From Lunularia cruciata (lineage: Eukaryota; Streptophyta; Marchantiopsida; Lunulariales; Lunulariaceae), in the NCBI GenBank assembly GCA_948567375.1, contig OX419759.1:4379303-4443302 (forward strand): 64,000 nt of DNA, read 5' to 3'. The first letter of the stretch is position 1, and each line of letters starts with the position of its first letter. The position numbers and the translations under genes are program-made. Below, in pieces: positions 1 through 9,275 of this stretch. The notes under the pieces were generated by a model. That model saw nothing but the letters and a program-made list of their open reading frames with translations, had not been told where the DNA came from and ran no database searches.

Positions 1-1560
1 GGAGTTGCTCTTCCTATTGATGATGTCAACTCTTCATGTGTTCCAAGTGTAAGGTCTGTAACAATGGCTTGTAATCAGTTTGCATGACCACTTGTTTCTC
101 CAAGAGGTAATGTCTCCATACCTTGGTGGCATATACCATTGCAAGTTGTTTCTGGTCTCAAGCAGAGTAATTTCTTTCAGTTATATTTAGTTGGTGAGAC
201 ACAAAGGCAATGGGATGTAGTCCATCTGGGAATTCGTATTGTAACACAACTCCAATTGTAAAGTTAGAAGCATCAAAATCAACCACACAAGGTAGTTAAG
301 GATCATATGGTTGAAGAATGGGTCTTGAAGACACCATATGCTTTAACTTCTGGAATGTTTCTTCATGCTTGGTGTTCCACTAGAAACTTGAGTTCTTTCC
401 CAAGAGGTCAGTCAATGGTGCAGCCACATGAGCATCATAGTGGATGAACCATCGGTAAAAACTGGCCAATCCATTGAATGCCTATACTTCTAAAGCATCC
501 TTTGGGGTAGGCCAATCAATAATGGCCTTGATCTTCTCTTCTTCTATCTTGATCCCCTTTGATGAGAACTTATGACCCAAGAAGGTAACCTCCTTTTGCC
601 AATAGGCACACTTCAACTTCTTATGGTAAAATTTCCATTGTCGTAGTTGTCTTAGGACTTCTCACACATAATTCATGTGTTTTACCTCTATCTTGCTATA
701 GATTAAGATATCATCCAAGAACACCACCACAGACCAATCCAATAGTCCTTCCAACACCCGATGCATCTGATCCATGAAGACTACTGGAGCATTAGTGAGT
801 TTGAAAGGTAGGACTCTCCACTTCAAATGCCCATACCTTGTGCAAAAGGCGGTCTTTTGCACATCTTCTCTTTCAATAGGAATTTGCCAATAGCTGCTAT
901 GAAGATCTAGCTTGGAAAAGTAGCATGCTCCACTTAGTTGATCAAGCAAGTCATCAATCCAAGGCAAGGGATATGCATTCTTCACACTTTGCTTATTGAG
1001 CCCATGGTAATCAATACAGCAACAAAGTCCTCCATCCTTCTTGGGAAAAAATAGTACCGGTGCTCCCCAAGGAGAGGTACTATGTCATATGAAATCCTTC
1101 TCCAACAACTCTGTTAGTATTGTTTGCAACTCCTTCAACTCCTTCGGTGAGAGCTGATAGATTAGTCTACTCATTGGAGTACTCCTTGGCAATAACTTGA
1201 TCGAAGTGTAATTCCTTTGGTAGATCATATGGAAACACGTCCATAAACTCTTGAACTATCCAATCAACCATTGCGTGATGAGACTCTTGGCCCTCCTCAG
1301 ATTGTTCTTGTGCAATCGGCTTGATCCACATCACGAATATAACCTTATCTTCCTCTAAATTTTTCTCTCTAGCTGCTTTACTAACAAACTTCCCTTCCAT
1401 GGACTCATCTCTCTTCCAAGCTTGCTCAATGGTTGCCTTCCTAGCAAACTTCCTATCTTGGGACTCATCTCCCTTCCAGATTTACTCTATGGTTACTTTC
1501 TCAACAAACTTCTCATCTTGGGACTGACTATTCTTAGGTGTCTTACTTAGAGGTGCCACA
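1..1560 (-). pseudogene. Ty3/gypsy pol fragment: linker, reverse transcriptase, start of RNase H (decayed)
   Basis: This is the pol region of a Ty3/gypsy LTR retrotransposon read on the minus strand. The segment 985-662 encodes the palm and fingers of the reverse transcriptase, with motifs such as [12 protein letters not shown] and the catalytic FLDDILIYS box holding the two aspartates. Upstream, 1400-1167 carries the protease-RT linker with the QEFMDVFPYDLP motif typical of gypsy elements. Downstream of RT the frame continues towards position 1 with FLGHKFSSKGI and a tether/RNase H-like stretch. In-frame stops interrupt it: one just after the RT block near 670, others near 490 and 390, and several between the linker and RT. 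The element runs off the left edge. It is certainly inactive. It cannot be assigned to a named family without a database. Confidence 0.93.
1387..1527 (-). repeat. 60-bp tandem repeat inside the pol linker
   Basis: Three starts of a similar 60-base unit occur at 1387, 1447 and 1507, the last one partial. On the minus strand the unit encodes about 20 charged residues ending in a Lys/Asp/Glu-Ser pattern. The units sit in the linker between protease and reverse transcriptase. The unit length is a multiple of three, so the frame is kept. Confidence 0.75.
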
Positions 1561-1589
1561 CAATCTAATCAGAAATTCTTACCTTGGTG

Positions 1590-1961
1590 TTATACTTGAA
1601 TTTGTTGCCAGGTCCAATCAAATTTAACCTTATTATGTTCAAGCCAAGGTAGACCCAAAATGATATCATAGTGTAGAGGTGCCACTACAAACCTCATACA
1701 CTCCAAATACTCCTTCCCAATCTTGAAGGTAATAGGATGCAAGGTGCAGAATGCATAACCCTTTCTACCATCCGCCATCATCAAACTACTTCCAAACACT
1801 AGCTTTATAGGAATACTCAATTCCTTTGTTACTTGCATAAACATGCAATTCTCTGAACTTCCAGAATCAACCAAAATCCTACAACCCCGATTAGATATTG
1901 TACCTTGCAAGTGAAGCAAACTTGCATAGGTCAAGCCTTCAATCCCATTGGAACTAATCAA
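1590..1961 (-). pseudogene. Retropepsin-like aspartic protease domain of the gypsy element
   Basis: This open stretch encodes a retroviral-type aspartic protease. The active-site segment reads ILVDSGSSENCM, matching the D-S/T-G signature of retropepsins in Ty3/gypsy elements. The later ILGLPWLEHN segment is the usual flap-distal motif of plant gypsy proteases. It lies between gag (higher coordinates) and the RT linker (lower coordinates), which is the normal gag-PR-RT order for this family read on the minus strand. The domain is intact over about 120 residues, but it belongs to an element with many stops elsewhere, so I treat it as part of a dead copy. Confidence 0.9.
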
Positions 1962-2047
1962 ACTCCCAATAGGTGGCTCAAAATCTCTTATTGGGATTCC
2001 TCGTTTCCTTAATCATTTTGTTCCACAATCTCCATCTAGGCAACTTG

Positions 2048-2880
2048 TCAAAATTGCTCATTCCTAAGTGGGCATTCAGCAATGTGATGTCCAACTTGGT
2101 GATAATAAAAACAACCTCCATTTTGTTGCAATCTTTCTTTATCTGCTATACCAAGTGGTCTCTGTTGGATAGCATCAATCTCCATTGGTGTCGATTCTTC
2201 CACCCGTGCATAGTGTACTAGTAGGCCTTGTGTAGGTTGAGGTTGAGACCGAGTTGTTGCAACCAAGGAATCAAAGCGCTTAGTCAATTTCATGGCTTCT
2301 TTTACATTTTGTGGTTTTTGCATAGTCACCTCCAATTTGGTTTGTGACTTCAATCCCCGCACAAATCGATCCAGAACTTCACCTTCTTGTATATCTAGAA
2401 TTTACATGATGATATTTTGAAATTGTGTGATGTAGCTCCTTACTGAGCCAACTTGCTTCAGTTCCACCAATTTATCTCTTGTGGCTCGAATGGCATTTAT
2501 AGTTTGAAACCACTCCAATATTGCATCCTTGAACTTTGCCCATGTCAAAATTGGTGCAACAATCTGTCATTCAGCTTGCTCCACTCAAAATTCCCTCCAA
2601 AGTTTTGCAACACCATCTAATTGGCTAGAGGCCAAGAGAATTTGTTTCTGTTCATCTTGAAGATTGGTGGCTTCAAAGTAACATTTGCAGTCAAACACAA
2701 AATTCTCCAATATGCCGTGAAGATTCTTGCCTTCAAACACCTTGGGTTTTGGAAATTGAATATGATCTTCTCCATCTCATATTGGTGCTCTCTCTATATA
2801 TTCTTGTCGTTGCTGAGCTCGTTCATCCAGCAATCGAGTAAGGTGCTCAATTTGTTTGTTGCTACATCGCAAAGATAACG
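2048..2880 (-). pseudogene. Gag polyprotein remnant with a damaged zinc knuckle
   Basis: Minus-strand translation shows a plant retrotransposon gag domain. It begins near 2780 with a QFPKPKVFEGKN-like motif, continues through a WAKFKDAILEWF segment, and ends in a nucleocapsid-like zinc knuckle near 2065-2100. At least three in-frame stops break the capsid part (near 2600, 2580 and 2404). The knuckle should read C-x2-C-x4-H-x4-C but shows CFYYHQVGHHIAEC, so the second cysteine is a tyrosine. Together with the 5' LTR and primer site at 3155-3593 this gives the expected LTR-PBS-gag-PR-RT order. Confidence 0.88.
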
Positions 2881-3154
2881 TTCGATATTGCCACCATAGC
2901 TACTACTCTATCCCACTACTCCCACTTTATCTAATTGATTAATATATAGATGCAGCACATCCACCATTCTCCATAAGTTACAACTGGAAGTATCAAGGGT
3001 TCCTCAAACACGGTGATCATATGTAAAAAATCATGCCCAAAGCACAAGATGATGAATTGTGTGAAATGATGCTTGGGTAATATCTGAACATGAAAATCCC
3101 AATGGTTTGGCGGAAGTGGATTTGGTGGTCCATAGATTCCATCCATCCCATTCC

Positions 3155-3166
3155 TGCTTTGATACC
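3155..3166 (-). other. Primer binding site resembling initiator tRNA-Met
   Basis: On the minus strand the twelve bases TGGTATCAAAGC follow the end of the LTR. The plant initiator-Met tRNA primer site is TGGTATCAGAGC, so there is one mismatch. This is the usual primer of plant gypsy and copia elements and fixes the LTR/internal boundary of the minus-strand element. Confidence 0.75.
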
Positions 3167-3593
3167 AATATAAAAGACCAAGACCGAGGAGAGAAATATG
3201 AGAATGGAAACTCACATTGGGACACTTGAATGAGGGAAAACTCTAAATACCTAGCATGAGCTTTGGCTTTGGTATATATAGGTAGTATACAAGGCCCTTG
3301 AGAAGCTTCTCAAGAAGATTCCTTGAACCACTTTCTTAGAGTGCAAGCCAAGTTAACCAGGAAGCTTCTCAAGAAGCTTCCTTCTAGAATCCGCCTACTT
3401 GGCATACAAGCTAAGCTAGTTAGAAGCTTCTAGAAGCTTCCTTCTAGAAACTACCTACTTGGGGCGCAAGTTCACTAGTTGGGAAGCTTCCCAAGAAGCT
3501 TCCTAGATGCTTCTAGAATATTCTATGCTAATTTAGCTTATTCTCTACTTCATTAGCCTTACTAACTATGTTGCTAAACTCCATATTGTTACA
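3167..3593 (-). mobile_element. 5' LTR of the minus-strand gypsy element
   Basis: Read on the minus strand this begins TGTAACAATATGGAG at 3593 and ends just before the primer site. Long stretches match the plus-strand LTR at 4360-4943, including the start, the GAATATTCTAGAAG block, the many AAGCTTCT-type clusters, the AGCTCATGCTAGG block and the TTCAAGTGTCCCAATGTG block. It is shorter at its 3' end than the other copy, lacking roughly 130 bases. A TATA-like TATATATACC lies near 3275. Confidence 0.88.
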
Positions 3594-3599
3594 ATCTCT

Positions 3600-3953
3600 C
3601 TCCTTAGCACCAAATATGGCATGCACAACACCAATGCAAAGATAGTCAACCTCTCCTTGAGCTCCAAGAAAGCTCTCTCTTGCTCATCTCCCCAACACTA
3701 CTCCTATGTAAGCTTGGTCAACTTCATCAAGGCTTTGGCAATCGCAGTAAACCCTCTAGCATATTGGCAATAGAAGTTTGCCAACCCAAGGAATGCTTGC
3801 ACTCTGCTCATATCTGTAGGCCAAGGAATGTGTGCAATAGTCTCTACCTTGGTTTGTTAAACACCAAGTCCACTAGGGTAGATCTTGTGACCCAAATACT
3901 CAACCTACTCATGGAAGAATCTACACTTTCCACTTGATACCCAAGTCCGTAAA
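3600..3953 (-). pseudogene. Second gypsy RT/RNase H fragment
   Basis: On the minus strand this stretch encodes a RT tether and RNase H start of a different gypsy copy: EYLGHKIYPSGLG, then VQAFLGLANFYCQYARGF and a LTKLT segment, with several stops and probably a frame change. It abuts the outer end of the LTR at 3593, so it is plausibly the sequence into which that element inserted. It stops abruptly near 3940-3953, where plus-strand integrase sequence begins. Confidence 0.82.
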
Positions 3954-4340
3954 TTTGCTCTTGATTGGATAGGATCCTTTGATGTCACCCAAATCATTTT
4001 TCCTATTTCCTATCGATTTACCTTGCCTTGTCATATGCACATCCATCCTATGTTTCATGTTCCAAGTTGCAACCCTTTATTCCAAATCTATCTTTTTTTC
4101 CTCTAGTATCTAACTTCCTCTTCCTCCTCTAGTCCTTATCAATGATCATGAGGAGTATGAAGTTGATCGTATCCTTGCACATCACCATATTCAACACGGC
4201 AACCAACAATATATAGAGTACAAAGTCCTCTAGAAAGGGTATCCCCTTCATGATACCACTTGGGAGCCTCTTTCTCATCTCTAGAATGCACAAATGGTTA
4301 TCCAAGAGTTTGAAGCTTCAATGGTGACAAGGACTTCACC
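3940..4340 (+). pseudogene. Integrase C-terminus and chromodomain of a chromovirus (decayed)
   Basis: Plus-strand translation gives the end of a Ty3/gypsy integrase, including KFALDWIGSFDVTQ and YRFTLPCHMHIHPMFHVP. After about 30 residues comes a chromodomain starting EEYEVDRILAHH, then YIEYKVL-stop-KGYPLHDTTWEPLSHL-stop-NAQ, then IQEFEA. The tryptophan position of the usual KWKGY core is now a TAG stop, and a second TAG follows SHL. A chromodomain at the integrase end defines the chromovirus lineage, in which it is thought to target chromatin marks. The LTR begins about 20 bases after the remnant, as expected at a 3' end. Confidence 0.9.
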
Positions 4341-4359
4341 AAGTAGCAATGGTGGAATA

Positions 4360-4943
4360 TGTAACAATATGGAGTTTATAGACAAGTTAGTCAAGGCCAA
4401 TGAAGTAGAAAATAGGCTAAATTAACATAGAATATTCTAGAAGTATCTAAGAAGCTACTCAGTATCTACCAAGTGGTGACTTCTAGGAGGAAACTTCTTG
4501 GAAAGTTTCCATCTAGCTTAGCTTGCACACCAAAGTACATAAATTCTAGAAGGAAACTTCTTGGGAAGCTTCTAACTAGCTTAGCTTGCACACCAAGTAG
4601 ATGATTTCTAGAATCTACTTTCAAGAAGCTTCCTAGTTAAATTTGCTTGCACTCTAAGAAGGTGGCTTTAGGAAACTTCTCAAGAGCCTTATATGCTCCC
4701 TATAAATACCAAAGCCCAAGCTCATGCTAGGCACTCATAGTTTCTCTCATTCAAGTGTCCCAATGTGATCTTCCACTTGGTTCTTCCATTCTCCTATTTC
4801 TCTCCTTGATTTTGGTTTTTTGCATAGGGTTAGCACTCTCCTTCCGTAATGTTCTCTCCAAGTGAGCTCTCATAGCCTCCTTTTGCCTAATATAGAATTG
4901 TACATTGAACATTATCTTGCCTTCAAGAGAGGTTCATATAACA
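4360..4943 (+). mobile_element. 3' LTR of the plus-strand chromovirus
   Basis: The LTR starts TGTAACAATATGGAG at 4360, directly after the chromodomain remnant. It resembles the inverted LTR at 3167-3593 over most of its length, by eye around 80 percent. A TATA-like CCCTATAAATACC lies at about 4697. The right end is uncertain: I place it near 4943 at a TATAACA, by analogy with the other copy's end beside its primer site. No target-site duplication could be shown because the 5' end of this element is missing. Confidence 0.85.
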
Positions 4944-5894
4944 GAACTAAAAATGTGAGTTGGCTTGTTTCTCACTCAATATAAACCTTTGATGGCTATT
5001 AAGGTAATGCATCATGGTCTAAGAAGGCAAGGGATCCCAACTCCATGATGCTCTTCCAAGGCTAGAACTCCAAAGCACCTCCAAGACTCAAGACATTGCT
5101 CATGAGATAACTCAATGAAAGAGAGAGATAGTTGTAAATGAAATGATGATAATTAAATCCTCACCCCTAATGGATATATTTGTGAAAAAGTTACACAACA
5201 AAATTACTAATTACTAGAGTAACTCAAGTTACTAAGCTAAAAGTAAAAAAAAGCCTAAAAGTCTAAAGGAATATCCAAGCACATGGGAATAATCCCATGG
5301 GTAGGTACTCTTATACTCAACTTCCAACTAAGTCAAGGATTCCTTCACATGGGTTATCCTTGGACTATAGAAAAATCTGCACCAACAAGGCTTATGGGTC
5401 CAAGAGTTCTCAACTCTTTCCTCAAGATCAAATAACTAAGAATAATACCAAGTCAATATATTGGAAAAAAAAATTGTGATGCTCACTCTTTTCCCTTCCT
5501 TTAGAATAGGGTAACCATTATCTTAGTTAGGACTCACTCTAGTTAATCATGACTAATATAGAAGCTTAGCTAAACTCCATATAGATAATATTTCTCCACT
5601 ACTTGCAAAACCAAACTAGTATCACTATAGAGCATACTTGTGTGGTACTCACCTTTTTTGTTTTTATCAATTTTTAAAGTAGGGAGTGGTATTCAAGTAG
5701 AAAAGAAGATGAAAATGTGAGAATTAAAATAAACACAAGCAAGGAAAACAATATTTTTTTAGGGTTTGAATGCTGAAAATTTTAGTACATACCTATTTAA
5801 ACTATGATATATTTTATATAACCTAAGAGGTATAGATACATGTTGTGGAGTAAGTAATGAAATAACATTTAATTAGATAGCTTATATAACTATT

Positions 5895-6420
5895 TCATTT
5901 CACATTGCATACTTTAGATGAGGATTCCTTATCTCTTATAATCCAATAGTGTGGTTTATATTTTTGTTGTTATTTTAGGGGAATAATGCTCCATACCATC
6001 AAAAATGCAATATGGCTCTTATTACATAAATCCGGACTCAAAAACCTTCAAAGTGTGTTATAAACCATTGCTCCTATATCTAACCATTACACCTTATGTC
6101 TTTACCTTGTACAGCTTGATGTGGTCTTCCATATGATGTGGTCTTCCATCCTTCTTGTTTTCCCACGTGGTGGTTCGGCTTTACTCTTTTGATTATATAA
6201 CTTCTGGATGATGATGTTTGGTATCTTTGTTTGTGATCACTTAATACAAAGAAATTACGTATAAAGGTTTTGAGTCCAGAATTATCCAATAAGAGCCGTA
6301 TTGCACTTTCCGATGGCATGTAGCATTGTTCAACTAAAACAACAACTGACATATAAAGCACAATGCTAGCTTACAAGAGATAAGGAAATCCTCATCTAAA
6401 GTATAAGATGTGAAAATGAG
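5895..6420. repeat. Imperfect foldback (inverted) repeat
   Basis: The left arm, about 5895-6055, and the right arm, about 6260-6420, are inverted copies. Shared blocks are ACTTTAGATGAGGAT, CTTATCTCTT, TGGCTCTTATT or its variant, and GGACTCAAAA-CCTT. Arms are about 160 bases with scattered mismatches and small indels, around a 200-base centre. The right arm and centre hold a 93-codon minus-strand open frame (6361-6080) that I do not recognise. The arrangement fits a MITE-like or foldback element, or an inverted duplication of a gene fragment. Confidence 0.72.
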
Positions 6421-7919
6421 TAAACCCTTAAATAGATAAATCAAGAAATTGCTTTTATCTTTATTTTATGTAAAGCTCCTTAAGTCGTCCTAGTTATATA
6501 GCTATCCATCATTTTATTTTACTTTAGCCAAAAGGGTCTCTTTTTATTGTTCTCTTAATTGAAATTCTTTTATGTATTATCCAAATCCAAACAACTCGGT
6601 TTGGGAGGAATGACTTTTGTAACTAGTATGGAAAATGTATATTTTTGTCAGTCCTCTTTTTAATAATTTCAAATGTAATTTCTATCATTAAAGTCTTTCA
6701 TACAGTGAAAACCCTCCTCCTTTCTCATCTTTTAAGTTAAAATTCTTGTTATAGAAAGAACTTTCCCTACTCTCATTTCTCTCATTCAATATTTGTAAAC
6801 ATATCTTTTTGATGAAGTTTATGTAAATGCCACAAATAAATTCTATGGTTTGATTTGATGTGATTTATGTTAGGTATGTTGAGTAACTAAAATTTTCAAT
6901 AATCAGAATTTATAGCTTCTAATATTTAAGTAAATTTATATAATTATGACTTTTTTACCACATCTATATTTCACAAAAGACCTCACTGAACAACAAAGAA
7001 AATAGTTTACTAATGAACACAATCTCTAAGATGATTCTTGAGCTCTTGAGCTCTTGAGATCTTAAGTTGAATTGTCTTGGGTCATCATTGTTTTCCTCAA
7101 GGGTACTACTAGTGAATGATGCAGTAAGATATTAGTGGATTCTTGAGATTTCAAGTTACATTGTCTTTGATCATTATTGTCCTCTTCATCATTGTGGTTA
7201 TGAACTATACCACATTGTTTAGCATAACTAATGTCACTAACATGAATTTTAAAAAGTGAAATTATTCACACTAATTTTGGTCAATTTATTAAGTCTCATA
7301 CTTATCCATTCAAAAATCAGTTTATTTCATTCAAAACTCTACTGCATCTGTTGTTACAAGTTAAGTCGTTTTGTTACTGTTTTTTATATGAGTTATACTT
7401 GTTTCTATTTATGAATAAAAAATTATCCCGGTTATCTTTGATATGTTTCTAAGGCTAAAATCTCTTCTCACTTTAGAAGAGACAGGATGATCTCTTATTG
7501 CAAATTTAGTGCAAAAACATTACTTATTATTAGTCTAACTTTAATTATTGTTGGTTTAGGTCCCATTAGAGCTATAATTGGAGTAGAAATATCATGCAAT
7601 GCAATGACAACTCCTTGAGCTCTTCTCTATTACCTTCAACATTTAAACTGACCCTCTTAAATGAGCTATTAGCTTCCTCTTATCAACAATTAATATTAAA
7701 ACTCAAACCTATCCTTAATAGAAATACCTAATTTTATCCTAAGATTAGCTCCAACTAACCTACTAAGATAAAACATCCATTAAATATAACAAAAATTTAG
7801 CGAGACTAGCTAAAGTTAATTTAGAGTCAACTTACCTTCTTATATAAAATTTTGTGTCATAGTTTTATTCACTGAAGATATAAATTTTACTAATCTAATG
7901 AAAATAATAAAACTAAATG

Positions 7920-7921
<2 letters not shown>

Positions 7922-7955
<34 letters not shown>
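7922..7955. repeat. TA dinucleotide microsatellite
   Basis: An uninterrupted run of alternating A and T, about 17 dinucleotides long. Confidence 0.97.
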
Positions 7956-7957
<2 letters not shown>

Positions 7958-8939
7958 ATGGATTCCTTTATTTAATACCGGAAATTAGAAATGGCTGAAT
8001 TAATATAGTAAGCATAATACAATCTAATCAATAATAAATGTGATTAAGTAAACTAAATTTCAAACTGTTTACAGAATTATTATTTGAGGAAAACTATTAA
8101 TACCTAGAGAGTTTCAGATCTCCTCATTTAAAATTAGAAGTCTGCAATTACTTCAAAATTGTTCACATGAATTTATTCAAAATTTCTCAATTGAAGAATA
8201 TCATTCTAAGATTAAGACAATGAATTAAGAAGAAGTAGGAAAGCTCTCTCTCTCGCTATATATATAGACCAATATGTATTCCTCTAGTTACTTCATCTTT
8301 CACAGAATTAACATCATTTTTGTGTCTTCTTCCTTCCATTAGAAATGATATGGTATTAACAAAATTATTTAATGAGGTATTTCGGTTCTATCTATCTTTC
8401 CTCCTTATTGAAAATTTTTTTACGAGGAAATAATCAAGAAATAACTCAACTAAATATTGAGCTTATTTCTTTCTGGATTTCAGAATGATTGTCTACTTGT
8501 AAAGATAAACGAGTAAAAATGACACATAAACAAAGATTAAGTGAATTCAATGCCATTAACACGAACCAACGCAATCAATTTCAACGCAATCAATTTAAAC
8601 TCAAATGTACGAAGAGATGGAAAGGAAGACATGCAGAGGAGATGGTAATGTTAAGTAAAGTAGACTAAAGAATATACTGCTTGGAATGCAAAGAAAAGGA
8701 GGACGGGATGCGTCATAGCAACGACAGGCATTAGACGTTAGGGACTACTCACTCACTCTCTGTGAGTCTATAGTTCTTGAGGGTTTTAGAAATCGGGAGG
8801 CTCTCTTTAGAAGCATGAGCAGTAGTAGTGCAGTGGGAAATAGAGGAGACGATCAACACTGTACATGTCGAGGAAGGAAGTTCGCGGTATGAAGATTTGA
8901 GGGGAGGGCCAGAAATAAACGGATCCTGTGTTGGCCTTG

Positions 8940-9275
8940 GATGGTGGATCTCAGGGAGTGGAAGAACGCTGTCTGGACTTTATTGTGTCGGAGAAAGACG
9001 GGAATAAGCGAGAGCAGGGGATGGTGATTTGGAAATGAAGAGAAGAAGAGTGTGGAATTTGGTTGAGTTGCAGGTGGGTAAGGGCGAGGTTGAAAGGACA
9101 GGAGGAAGAAATGAGCGGGGAGAAATGATGGAAAGCTCGGAATTGCAGTGGGGGACGAGGCGAGAGGGAATGGAAATGGAGAAGGATTGATTGAGGTTGT
9201 AGGACAGGAGAGGAGGAAGAGGAGTGGTAGAGGGAGACAGAGAGGGAGTGGGAGATAGGAGGAAACGGCGTTTGG
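8940..9275 (+). promoter_or_regulatory. Purine-rich leader upstream of symplekin
   Basis: The stretch before the symplekin start is strongly G/A-rich on the coding strand, with many GGAGG and GAGAGG words, unlike the AT-rich spacer further upstream. It probably holds the 5' untranslated region. Upstream ATGs occur, for example the short frame 9126-9188, which ends before the real start. I did not find a convincing TATA box. The exact transcription start cannot be read from sequence. Confidence 0.5.

Larger units (their letters stand above)
4944..8780. other. AT-rich intergenic spacer
   Basis: I see no supportable gene here. Short open frames are low-complexity. The stretch contains the foldback repeat at 5895-6420, a TA microsatellite at 7922-7955, and duplicated GAGCTCTTGA words near 7035-7060. 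The sequence resembles decayed repeat-derived spacer. Confidence 0.7.
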
